Source: CADEDV01 sp964437415
Lineage (GTDB): Bacteria > Bacteroidota > Bacteroidia > Chitinophagales > Chitinophagaceae
Direction of reading: 5' to 3'
DNA: 64,000 nt
Assembly (NCBI GenBank): GCA_964437415.1
Contig: CAYTGN010000016.1
Coordinates: forward strand, 18,513 to 82,512
Shown: positions 15,279 through 23,898 of the stretch, in pieces
How the letters are laid out: each line of letters begins with the position of its first letter
Numbering within the stretch: position 1 is the stretch's first letter
Program-made: the position numbers and the translations under genes
Notes under the pieces: generated by a model
Seen by the model: the letters and a program-made list of their open reading frames with translations, nothing else
The model's database searches: none
Told to the model about the DNA's origin: nothing

Positions 15279-17759
15279 TTACTGGCCTCCCTGCCCCACC
15301 CTGTTTTGCTCTTCCTGGCTGGCACTGTTGCGCCGTCTCGGTGGCGGGTTTTGCTGACCATTCTTGCCAAACCGGTAAGTGAAACTTACCGTCACCTGCC
15401 GGTTATCCCATCGGTTCCTGATCCGGCTGTCCACAATGCCGATCTTGGTTATTCCTTCATAGCGTTGCAACCAGAACGGGTCACGAAGATTGAGCCTTAA
15501 AGTGGCTTTCCCTTTCATTATTGTTTTCTGTCCGCCAAAACTTATCATATACATGGGCTGGCTTTGCGATAATTGTTCAATTGTTTTTGCACGGTAAAAA
15601 CCGGATATCTCAGCAGAGAATCCCTGCTTTATCGTAAAGGTCTGCGTCATATTGATCATGAAAGATGTGATGGCCGTGTCAACCGGCTGGTTGTCATAAA
15701 AACCCTGGTAGCGGTTGTTGAAAATATTGGTGAACAGGTTCAGGTTCCACCATTTGGTAACCGGGACAGGAGCTGTTATGGAAATACCTATGTTGCGAAA
15801 CTTCGCCACATTCTCCGGAGTTAGGAACAATATGCTTTTATCATTTGCATCCGGTCTAATGATCTGCGCCAGCACATTGTTGGTTGTATTATAATTCAGG
15901 GTTGTGATCAGCCTCCCTTTATAAGCATGGCTCAGTTCGGCATTGTAAGTGAACTGTGGTATAAGAAACGGATTTCCCATGCGGAAGGATAATGAATCCA
16001 GGAAATAAATAAATGGATTCAGATCCTGGTAATTGGGTCGTGTAATTCTTCTTCCAAAAGAAACAGTCAATTGGTTTGATTTATTCACTTCATAGCTGAC
16101 AAATGCTGTGGGAAACAGGTTGGTGAAATTCCTGGTGAAAGCGGAATCAGTAGATACCTGTAGCCCTTTGGCATTTGTGTTTTCTAACCGCAAACCGCCC
16201 TGGAAAGACCATTTTTTTACTTTGGCGCTGTAATTGATATACACAGCATTGATGTTTTCATCATACTTGAAATGATTGCTCCGGCTGTCATTCACCCATT
16301 CAGCACCGTTCCACCGCAGGTATTCCACCAGGTTATCATTTTTTACATAACTGCTTTTGATGCCAGCTTCAAAGCGGCTGCCATTTTTGAAAGGATGTAC
16401 ATAATCTGATTTTAAAGAATAGATACTGATATCAGCCGGCAACTGCCCATTTAATTCCAAATTACCGAGATACTGATTGGCTGTATTATAAAAATCTGTA
16501 TTCAGGTTGTTAAGTAAAGTATTGTCATAAACGATGTAATCAAGGTCAGTTGTAAACTCCCTTCCGGTAGAATCGAATACATGACGATAGTTAAAATTAG
16601 CGCTGAAGTTCCTGAGATTATTCCGGTTGCTGATATTGGTGATCATGGAACCGGTAAGGTCAAAGTTCGCATCAAATTGCTTTGTCACAGTCACCGGCGT
16701 GGGACGACCATCCAACCTGAATCCGCTGAGCACAACACCCAGGGTATTTTTCTTATCTGGAAAATAGTCAAGTCCCAGTTTAACTGTATGGTTATTGTTC
16801 CTGAACTTAAACCTGGTTTCTGTTTCGATATGTCCATCCAGTTCCTTATTGTCATTTAATACTCTCCTGTCGAGGAGCAGCCGGTTTCGTCCCTGATTGA
16901 AATTGGGATTATAGTTACCAAAGAAATTGATCTTGTTCTTGCGGTAATTAAAATTGATGCTGTTTTGATTCTTAGGCATCACATACATGGCCCCGTCTGA
17001 AGTGTATTTATAAAAACTGGTGGTGAGGGCTGTCATCACAGAGCCGTTAAACCCTGCGGCTCTGCCCTTTTTTGTTTTGATATTTATAATACCTGAATTG
17101 CCGGCAGCATCATATTTCGCAGAGGGATTGGTCATGATCTCGATCTGGTCCAATGCAGAAGCAGGTGTATTTCGCAACAAATTGGCAAGATCTGCTGCCG
17201 AAAGAAAAGTTTGTTTCCCATCCATCATGACAATGACGCCTGCCTTTCCCCGCAGGCTGATGTTTCCATCATTATCAACACTGATGCCGGGTGATTTTTC
17301 CAGCACTTCCAGTGCAGTGGCTCCGGCGCTGGTTGGTGAAGCGTCTACATTCACAATGGTCTTATCAATCTTTGTTTCAATGAACGGCTTTTTGGCCGTT
17401 ACCGTCACCGCACCCGATACTTTGGCTGCCTCCTGCATAGAAAATGCAGTCAACTTTACAACAGGTTGCCCGGTGCTGATAACAAACGGACTGCTGAATA
17501 TTCTTTCGTAGCCGACAGATGTCAGTGCAAGCAGGTAATTGCCTGCAGCGATATTTTCAAACTGGTATTTACCTGACTTGTCGGTTGCAGTGGCTTTGAC
17601 TAATGCAGAATCTTTTGCACGAAGCAGGGAAACTGATACGGATTGAAGGGGCTTTTGATTATTATCGTTCACTATTCCGGAGATGACCCCGTTGGAGCTT
17701 TGACCCTGAGCAAAAAAAACTCCTGCAAGCATGAGCAGGATAATTAAGAATTGTTTCAT
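15279..17759 (-). CDS. Outer-membrane beta-barrel receptor, TonB-dependent type (paralogue 1)
   Basis: An 826-residue outer-membrane protein. A signal peptide (residues 1-19) is followed by a carboxypeptidase-regulatory-like beta domain (about 22-110), a plug-like domain (about 120-235, with NPSAKYDAAGNSGIINIKTK) and a large beta barrel of the OMP_b-brl_3 class. After the last strand (VSFTYRFGKNG) there is a proline/arginine-rich tail ending EEQNRVGQGGQ. No SusD partner is present, so a glycan role is not indicated; substrate unknown. It is 35-45% similar by eye to the next gene upstream, a tandem duplicate. Confidence 0.9.
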   Translation of the reverse strand: MKQFLIILLMLAGVFFAQGQSSNGVISGIVNDNNQKPLQSVSVSLLRAKDSALVKATATDKSGKYQFENIAAGNYLLALTSVGYERIFSSPFVISTGQPVVKLTAFSMQEAAKVSGAVTVTAKKPFIETKIDKTIVNVDASPTSAGATALEVLEKSPGISVDNDGNISLRGKAGVIVMMDGKQTFLSAADLANLLRNTPASALDQIEIMTNPSAKYDAAGNSGIINIKTKKGRAAGFNGSVMTALTTSFYKYTSDGAMYVMPKNQNSINFNYRKNKINFFGNYNPNFNQGRNRLLLDRRVLNDNKELDGHIETETRFKFRNNNHTVKLGLDYFPDKKNTLGVVLSGFRLDGRPTPVTVTKQFDANFDLTGSMITNISNRNNLRNFSANFNYRHVFDSTGREFTTDLDYIVYDNTLLNNLNTDFYNTANQYLGNLELNGQLPADISIYSLKSDYVHPFKNGSRFEAGIKSSYVKNDNLVEYLRWNGAEWVNDSRSNHFKYDENINAVYINYSAKVKKWSFQGGLRLENTNAKGLQVSTDSAFTRNFTNLFPTAFVSYEVNKSNQLTVSFGRRITRPNYQDLNPFIYFLDSLSFRMGNPFLIPQFTYNAELSHAYKGRLITTLNYNTTNNVLAQIIRPDANDKSILFLTPENVAKFRNIGISITAPVPVTKWWNLNLFTNIFNNRYQGFYDNQPVDTAITSFMINMTQTFTIKQGFSAEISGFYRAKTIEQLSQSQPMYMISFGGQKTIMKGKATLRLNLRDPFWLQRYEGITKIGIVDSRIRNRWDNRQVTVSFTYRFGKNGQQNPPPRRRNSASQEEQNRVGQGGQ

Positions 17760-18065
17760 AACATGGCTATAATTGAAAAAATGGTTTTCTAAAATTGAAA
17801 TAAAATCAATAGCTGTTTGACTGTTTTATGACAAGACACCGCCTTTCCGTGTTAAAGGGTGAAAATTTCTTTCCGATACACCGGCGGCAATTAATCCTTA
17901 CAATTGCCCGTTTTGAAATTTTCGTCTGTCAGTTTTTTACCTATAAAACAAAAGACCCGTCACTGCTGATGTGAACGGGTCTTGTCTGTAAGAGAGAAAA
18001 CTAATGACTACTGCTCTGCTGAAAAATTTTCAGATAAGGTTATGGGTTAATGGTCTGCAGAGCTG
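17760..18065. other. Spacer between tandem receptors
   Basis: Holds the terminator of the upstream paralogue (17946-17983) and an inverted repeat GGCAATT/AATTGCC (17886-17908) that lies upstream of paralogue 1. So each receptor is probably transcribed separately. Confidence 0.5.
17946..17983 (-). terminator. Terminator after receptor paralogue 2
   Basis: Perfect nine-base arms AAGACCCGT / ACGGGTCTT (17952-17960 and 17975-17983); on the - strand the stem is followed by a T-rich run TTTTGTTTTATAG. Confidence 0.7.
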
Positions 18066-20525
18066 TTAATTCTCGCCTCCGCCTCCTACACGGTTTTGTT
18101 CTTCACTGGCACCACCGGTTCTTCTTTTCTGCCCGTTCACTTTTCCTTTGCTGAACCGGTAGGTAAAGCTTATGGTAGCCACTCTTGAGTCACGAACCTG
18201 CTGGAACTGTGCATCAATGTTGCTGAAACGGCTTTCGCCTTTTATCCGCTGTGTGTAGAGCACATCCCTTACGCTGAAGCGAAGTGAGCCCTTGTTTTTC
18301 ATAATCTGTTTGCCAATGCCCAGGTTCATCATTCCGAATCCATAGATCTTGAATACACCTTCCACACCCGGTGTTCTGTAAAAACCACTCAGTTCAGCAC
18401 TCCAGGTTTTTCCGAATTTGAACTGGTTAGATACATTGAACTGACCGGTTGTTGCCGTGAATTTTGCCGGGTCATTATTGACAATGCCTTCAAAGAGGTT
18501 GTTATAAACATTGGCCCATGCGTTGGCGCTCCACCATTTATTCAATTGCCCGCCGGCGCTGATAGAGATCCCATACTGACGTTGAGTGGCAATATTGGAT
18601 TTCCTGATAAAGGTTTCATTCATGTCAGGATTCTGCTCCAGCACCTCCGTGATGATATCTGTTGTCTTCGTATAATTCAGCGTAGTGGTCAAAAATCCTT
18701 TGTAGGTATGGCGAAGTTCAACGTTGTGGCTGAACTGTGGTCTCAGGTTTGGGTTGCCCTGCTCAAAAGTATACTTATCAAGAAACTCAATAAAAGGATT
18801 CAGGTCAGCATAGTTCGGACGGTTGATCCTGCGGCCATAATTCAATACAAATGTGTTTTTATCATTCAAGCTGTACTGAAGATAGGCTGTCGGGAAAAGT
18901 TGCGCATAATCTCTTGTAAATTTTTCGCCTGTGGTAACCTGGTTGCCTTTAGCATTGGTATGCTCCATCCGCAATCCAAACTGGCCCATTAACTTTTTGC
19001 TGATGGGACGGCTGTAGTTAACATAGGCTGCATTCACATTTTCCTGGTAGATAAAATAATTGCTGCGGCCAATGTCACGAACCTTTTCACCATTCAGCAG
19101 GCTGTCATAGATGGCGTTATTATCCGTTTCAACAAAGCCGGTTTTGAAACCTGCTTCAAACTTTGCTCCGTTCTTAAGCGGATGCGTATAGTCCACTTTT
19201 GCTGTATATATCTTGATGTCCTGCGGCAAACTGCCAAATAATGTGTCAGGAACAAAGATCGGCTGGCCATTGGTTCCATAGTATGAGTTGATAAGAAACT
19301 GATCATTGTGGGTGCGATAAGTAAGATAATCAAGGTCGGCAGTGATCTCCCTGCCTGTTGAATCAAACACATGCCTGAAATTAAAATTAGAACTGAAGTT
19401 TTTCCATTTTCTTTCACTCCCGGTTTCCGCACGGGTAATGCTTTGCAGCACCTTGTTTTCATCGGCAATATTTACATCACTGCGATTGGAAAAAGTGCCG
19501 GGATTGCTGAATCCGCCCAACACGACACCAAAAGTGGTTTTCTTTGATGCATAGAAATCCATTCCAAGTTTTCCGTTGATAGATTTGAAATGGTCCCTGA
19601 TCCTTGACTCCTGGTCAAAGTGTGATTTTAGTTCTTTTGTGGCGCCGTCAATGAATTTGCGCTGGATGTCGAGATTATTAAAATTTTTCCGGTTGCTGTA
19701 ACCAACATTTGCAAACAGGTTCACTTTATTCTTGCGATAGTTGAAATTGGCTGACTCATTCCATTTGCTATAACGGCCCTGGCCATAGTTCAATGAAACA
19801 CTGCCGGTGTAACCAACCTGTTTGGTCTTTTTTGTTTTGATGTTGATGATACCACTGTTCCCTGCTGCATCGTATTTTGCCGGAGGGTTGGTCATGAGTT
19901 CGATCTGGTCAAGCTGGTTGGCATTCATGCTGCTCAGTAAGTTGGCAAGATCTGGACCGGAGAGATAAGAAGGACGGCCATCTATATATACTTGCACTCC
20001 CGACTTTCCTTTCATGCTTATGTTACCGTCTTTATCCACCTCCACACCCGGAGATTTTTCCAGCACTTCAAGAGCTGAGGCGCCAACATTGGTGACAGCA
20101 GCTTCCACATTGACAATTGTCCTGTCCAGTTTTTGCTCAATCAGCGGCTTTCTTGCCGTTACCGTAACACCCCCTACAGATTTCGCTACCGGGATAAGCT
20201 CAATTGTATTTAAAGTGACAGAAGGATTGTCTGATGTTATTTCAAATATTTCAGAAAAGCCTTTTTGATGACCAACTGCTGTGATGGACACCATATACTT
20301 GCCTTCAGCCACTGCTTCAAAACTGAATTTGCCGGTTTTATCGGCCACACTCATTTTAACCACCGATGAGTCCTTTGCCCTCAGCAAAGTGATGGTAGCT
20401 GATTCAATCGTTTTGGTATTACCATCAATCACCGTTCCGGTGACTTTACCAATTTTGGTTTGTGAAAAGCTGACAATTGATAAGGTTGTTAAGGCGACTG
20501 TCAGCAAGGTCATTAGTTTTCTCAT
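18066..20525 (-). CDS. Outer-membrane beta-barrel receptor, TonB-dependent type (paralogue 2)
   Basis: An 819-residue paralogue of the neighbouring receptor with the same order: signal peptide (1-21), carboxypeptidase-regulatory-like domain, plug (KSPGVEVDKDGNISMKGKSG, NPPAKYDAAGNSGIINIKTK), OMP_b-brl_3 barrel ending VATISFTYRFSKGK, and a tail RRTGGASEEQNRVGGGGEN. A TAnnTTTG box lies at 20571-20578 upstream. A LytTR regulator and its kinase lie directly upstream on the same strand, so they may control it. Substrate unknown. Confidence 0.9.
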   Translation of the reverse strand: MRKLMTLLTVALTTLSIVSFSQTKIGKVTGTVIDGNTKTIESATITLLRAKDSSVVKMSVADKTGKFSFEAVAEGKYMVSITAVGHQKGFSEIFEITSDNPSVTLNTIELIPVAKSVGGVTVTARKPLIEQKLDRTIVNVEAAVTNVGASALEVLEKSPGVEVDKDGNISMKGKSGVQVYIDGRPSYLSGPDLANLLSSMNANQLDQIELMTNPPAKYDAAGNSGIINIKTKKTKQVGYTGSVSLNYGQGRYSKWNESANFNYRKNKVNLFANVGYSNRKNFNNLDIQRKFIDGATKELKSHFDQESRIRDHFKSINGKLGMDFYASKKTTFGVVLGGFSNPGTFSNRSDVNIADENKVLQSITRAETGSERKWKNFSSNFNFRHVFDSTGREITADLDYLTYRTHNDQFLINSYYGTNGQPIFVPDTLFGSLPQDIKIYTAKVDYTHPLKNGAKFEAGFKTGFVETDNNAIYDSLLNGEKVRDIGRSNYFIYQENVNAAYVNYSRPISKKLMGQFGLRMEHTNAKGNQVTTGEKFTRDYAQLFPTAYLQYSLNDKNTFVLNYGRRINRPNYADLNPFIEFLDKYTFEQGNPNLRPQFSHNVELRHTYKGFLTTTLNYTKTTDIITEVLEQNPDMNETFIRKSNIATQRQYGISISAGGQLNKWWSANAWANVYNNLFEGIVNNDPAKFTATTGQFNVSNQFKFGKTWSAELSGFYRTPGVEGVFKIYGFGMMNLGIGKQIMKNKGSLRFSVRDVLYTQRIKGESRFSNIDAQFQQVRDSRVATISFTYRFSKGKVNGQKRRTGGASEEQNRVGGGGEN

Positions 20526-20570
20526 TGTTGTTGTTTTATAGATCAGTACTCAGTTTTAAGTATTACAGTT

Positions 20571-20578
20571 CAAAATTA
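20571..20578 (-). promoter_or_regulatory. Candidate -7 box (TAnnTTTG)
   Basis: On the - strand TAATTTTG matches the Bacteroidota -7 consensus 46 bases before the start codon of receptor paralogue 2. A TTG lies 15 bases further upstream, somewhat closer than the usual -33 spacing. Confidence 0.5.
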
Positions 20579-20615
20579 GGTACTTTGCATTACCAAGTTC
20601 ATTGTTTTAAATTAA

Positions 20616-20643
20616 ACGGCCGTATTTTATGATGGGCGGCCGT
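20616..20643. promoter_or_regulatory. Two CGGCCG sites two helical turns apart
   Basis: ACGGCCGT (20616-20623) and GCGGCCGT (20636-20643) place the CGGCCG cores 20 bases apart, on one face of the helix, 38 bases upstream of the candidate -7 box. ACGGCCG/CGGCCGT also form an inverted repeat. A plausible operator for the adjacent regulator; unproven. Confidence 0.4.
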
Positions 20644-20857
20644 TCATCTGGTACAGGAAATGTGACGCATGACTCTTGTCCCGGTTACAGTTTGGTGAAA
20701 TTTTAGGACAAGCGGACTGAATCTGGTGATAAACGGTAATTCATTGATAATGTGTAAGAACAGAGTCAAAACTACCTGGATTTGATCCCTGCTACAAGCC
20801 CATTTGGGCAAACTGCGGCATTTCTTGAGTAAAAGGGGGTTATGACCCGGTGGACTG

Positions 20858-21622
20858 TCAGAGGCCGAATTCCTCTTTGATGGCATCGTGGAAAGTGCGG
20901 CCGGAAGTGAGCCGGGTACCGGCCTTGTCATCAAGGACAAACAGGTAGCGGCTGTTGAAATGCCGGTGCATTTCCCTGATCTTATCCTTATTTATTATAT
21001 ATGATTTCTGGATCCGGTAAAACTGTGGGGGCAATTTCTCGATCAGCGCCGTAAGCGACTGGTCGGTCAGGTGCTTCTGGCCATCAGTAGTGAAGATGAA
21101 AACATATTTATCCTGCGCTTCCAGGTAAGCTATATTCTCAAATCGCAATAAAGTGATCCTGTCGCCGGTTTTGATGGGCAAGGCAGTAGCTTTTTGTGGT
21201 GCTTGCAGTTGCTTGATAATATCCTGCAAGCCCGAAATGTTGATGGCCTGGTTCAACCTGCCAAATTGTTTCAGTTTGATGATGCTTTGCCCTAATCGTT
21301 CTTCCTTTATCGGCTTCAATAAATAATCGATGGAAAAATTCTCAAATGCCTTTATTGCATATTGTTCATAAGCCGTGGTGAAGATCACATTTGGTTTATG
21401 TTGTAGTTGTTCCAGTACTTCAAACCCGGTGAGGTCAGGCATTTGAATATCCAGGAATATCAGGTCAGGTTTGTGTTCCTCAATTTTACGGATCGCCTCT
21501 CTCCCATTGCCGGCCTCATCTATCACCTGCACAACATCGCTATGCTCCTGCAAGAGATTTTTCATTAGTCTTCGTGCAGCCGGTTCATCATCTATCACTA
21601 TAGCTCTAAACTGTGGGTTCAT
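20858..21622 (-). CDS. LytTR-family response regulator
   Basis: A 254-residue regulator. Receiver domain at 5-125 with acidic D11/D12, phospho-acceptor D58 in IFLDIQMP and K103 in YLLKP; LytTR DNA-binding domain at about 150-250 (LLRFENIAYLEAQDKYVFIF, FYRIQKSYIINKD). Its start overlaps the end of the kinase gene by 17 bases, so they form one kinase-regulator operon. The tandem receptors just downstream on the same strand are candidate targets. Confidence 0.94.
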   Translation of the reverse strand: MNPQFRAIVIDDEPAARRLMKNLLQEHSDVVQVIDEAGNGREAIRKIEEHKPDLIFLDIQMPDLTGFEVLEQLQHKPNVIFTTAYEQYAIKAFENFSIDYLLKPIKEERLGQSIIKLKQFGRLNQAINISGLQDIIKQLQAPQKATALPIKTGDRITLLRFENIAYLEAQDKYVFIFTTDGQKHLTDQSLTALIEKLPPQFYRIQKSYIINKDKIREMHRHFNSRYLFVLDDKAGTRLTSGRTFHDAIKEEFGL

Positions 21623-22775
21623 TTTTTATCAGTTTATGAATATGCATAGTAACCTGTTTGCGTGGTTCATTGCTGAAATGTATATCATACTGTTCCGGGA
21701 ACAGCAGATCCAATTTGTCAAATACACTCTTCACTCCGTAGCCAGGTGTTATTTCTTCCGGAAATGCAGGGCCGTTGTCGGCAACAATCAACTCAAGCCC
21801 GTTGTTTTTCAATTTTGCTTCCAGTTTTATCTCAGTCATCTTGCCTGTGGCCTTCAGACCATGCTTGACAGCATTTTCTACAATAGGTTGAAGCAGGAAA
21901 CGGGGTACTAAATAGTGACGGGCATCCTCATCCACCTCCAGCGAATAATTCAACTGGTCTTCAAACCTGATCTTTTCAATTTGCAGGTAAACCTCAGTCA
22001 TGGCCACTTCATCATTCACAGTGGAATAATTGTTATTGCTGTAATTGATGCTGTAGCGGAAAAGATCGGCCAGGGCAATGGTCATTCTTCTCGCTTTTTT
22101 TCCATCTGTAACAGAAAGGTCAGCAATGGAATTAAGGGCATTGTATAAAAAATGAGGATTGATCTTTGAATGAAGGGCATCCAATTCGGCTTTTGTTTTC
22201 AGCGCCAGCAATTTCGTCACTTCCAGTTCTTTCTCATTCAGTTTACGTTTGCGGTCGAGCTCTACGTATTTGACTCCTGTATATATTAAACCTGTCAGCA
22301 TGGAGTTTACATAAGCATACACCAATGTTGCATGAATCTCTTTAAAGCTCATGCCATTATCCAAATAATTAACCAGGCTATAAATAAAAAGTGCCAAAAC
22401 AATGATGGACAAAACGATCACCCCGTGATGCCTGACGAAAGAAAGAGATCTTACAGCTGGTATGCGGCTGATTAAACTAACGATATTATAAACAAACAAT
22501 ACTATTATGGCACTTTGCCATATTTGTTTAAAAAGCAGGTGCAAAAGCTCTTTCCTTCCAGCACCTGCCCGCAAAGCAATTTCCGGGGACTGAATGGCAA
22601 AAAAGGCCAGCAATACCACTAATGCAACAGTTAAAACGGATAAGTTATTTCGTAGCCACTTATTCTTTACCTTTTGAAAAAGCCTGTTGTAAACAGAGAA
22701 AAGATAAATAGCAACGGCAAAAAGGGCCGTTGAACAAAGGATGAGGATGAGCTGTATAAGTAGTGACTTGGGCAT
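21606..22775 (-). CDS. LytS/YehU-type sensor histidine kinase
   Basis: A 389-residue membrane kinase. About five hydrophobic helices occupy residues 5-165 with no separate extracellular sensor domain. The His_kinase domain contains H208 in INPHFLYNALNS, the N-box-like PIVENAVKHG near 305 and the ATP lid VADNGPAFPEE. It should phosphorylate the LytTR regulator encoded immediately downstream with a 17-base overlap. Signal unknown. Confidence 0.93.
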   Translation of the reverse strand: MPKSLLIQLILILCSTALFAVAIYLFSVYNRLFQKVKNKWLRNNLSVLTVALVVLLAFFAIQSPEIALRAGAGRKELLHLLFKQIWQSAIIVLFVYNIVSLISRIPAVRSLSFVRHHGVIVLSIIVLALFIYSLVNYLDNGMSFKEIHATLVYAYVNSMLTGLIYTGVKYVELDRKRKLNEKELEVTKLLALKTKAELDALHSKINPHFLYNALNSIADLSVTDGKKARRMTIALADLFRYSINYSNNNYSTVNDEVAMTEVYLQIEKIRFEDQLNYSLEVDEDARHYLVPRFLLQPIVENAVKHGLKATGKMTEIKLEAKLKNNGLELIVADNGPAFPEEITPGYGVKSVFDKLDLLFPEQYDIHFSNEPRKQVTMHIHKLIKNEPTV

Positions 22776-22878
22776 TAAATGCAGGCAAGATAAAAAAACT
22801 GGCTGGCAGACAGACCGGCTATTCGTAAAGCGTCATTTTTCAGGGGTGAACTGATTATATTGCAGCCAAATTTTCTCC

Positions 22879-23895
22879 ATGGTCATAGATTTCAGATCGG
22901 ATACAGTGACAAAACCAACCCCGGCAATGCTTGAAGCCATGATGCAGGCAAAAGTTGGCGATGATGTGTTTGGTGAAGACCCTTCCATTAATGAACTGGA
23001 ACAATTTGCCGCCTCCATGTTTGGAATGGAAGCCGGCATTTTTTGCCCGTCCGGCACAATGACCAACCAGATTGCCATCAAATGCCACACACAACCGGGT
23101 GACGAAGTGATCTGTGATGAAACTGCCCATATTTATCAATACGAAGGTGGCGGCATCGCATTCAATTCCGGAGCATCGGTAAAACTATTGCATGGCGACC
23201 GGGGAAGGATCACAGCCGAACAGGTGGGGGCTGCTATTAATCCCGATGATCCGCACCGGGCACATACCAGCCTGGTTTGCCTGGAAAACACCAGCAACCG
23301 TGGCGGCGGCAGTTGCTATGATTTTGAAGAAATCCTGAAAATAAAAACTGTATGTAAAGAACACAATCTTGCTTTTCATTTGGATGGGGCAAGGCTTTGG
23401 AATGCATTGGTTGCTAGAAAAGAAACAGCTCAGCAATACGGCGAAGCATTTGACAGTATCTCCATTTGCCTGAGCAAAAGCCTCGGTTGTCCTGTGGGTA
23501 GTGTGTTATTGGGCAAAAAAGATTTTATCAAAAAAGCAAGAAGGGTAAGAAAAGCATTTGGCGGGGGCATGAGACAGGCAGGCTTTTTAGCGGCAGCAGG
23601 CATTTATGCTTTGCAACATCATATTGACCGCCTTGCAGAAGATCATCTTCATGCCCAACAAATAGCTGCAGCAATAACAAAGAAAGATTTTGTGAAGTTT
23701 GTGTTGCCGGTCGAAACCAATATCATCATTTTTGAACTGAACGATACCATTTCAGCGCCGGCACTGGTAGCCAAAATGAAAGAACAGGATATTCTCGGTT
23801 ATGCGATTGCCCCCAACCGGGTGAGGCTGGTGCTACATTTGGATATAAGTAAAGAAATGATCAACAAAACAATTCAGGTGTTTAATCAATTGTAG
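22879..23895 (+). CDS. ltaE: Low-specificity L-threonine aldolase (PLP, GntG/LtaE type)
   Basis: A 338-residue fold-type I PLP enzyme that cleaves threonine or allo-threonine to glycine and acetaldehyde. It starts MVIDFRSDTVTKPT, the family signature. The PLP lysine is K200 in CLSKSLGCPVGS, D169 in HLDGARLWN holds the ring nitrogen, and H84 in DETAHIYQYEGG stacks on the ring. Full length. First of four + strand genes; the next (pgi) begins 3 bases later. Confidence 0.95.
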   Translation: MVIDFRSDTVTKPTPAMLEAMMQAKVGDDVFGEDPSINELEQFAASMFGMEAGIFCPSGTMTNQIAIKCHTQPGDEVICDETAHIYQYEGGGIAFNSGASVKLLHGDRGRITAEQVGAAINPDDPHRAHTSLVCLENTSNRGGGSCYDFEEILKIKTVCKEHNLAFHLDGARLWNALVARKETAQQYGEAFDSISICLSKSLGCPVGSVLLGKKDFIKKARRVRKAFGGGMRQAGFLAAAGIYALQHHIDRLAEDHLHAQQIAAAITKKDFVKFVLPVETNIIIFELNDTISAPALVAKMKEQDILGYAIAPNRVRLVLHLDISKEMINKTIQVFNQL

Positions 23896-23898
23896 GCT

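Larger units (their letters stand above)
20526..20857. other. Promoter region of receptor paralogue 2
   Basis: The 332-base gap holds the TAnnTTTG box, the paired CGGCCG sites described separately, and nothing that reads as a gene; a frame at 20644-20940 mostly overlaps the regulator gene and is a shadow. Confidence 0.5.

Noticed and set aside
15279..20525. SusC/SusD-like glycan utilisation locus
   Set aside because: Two receptors of the OMP_b-brl_3 class, no SusD-like lipoprotein and no glycoside hydrolases nearby.
20644..20940. 98-codon - strand frame
   Set aside because: Overlaps the LytTR regulator gene out of frame; a shadow.
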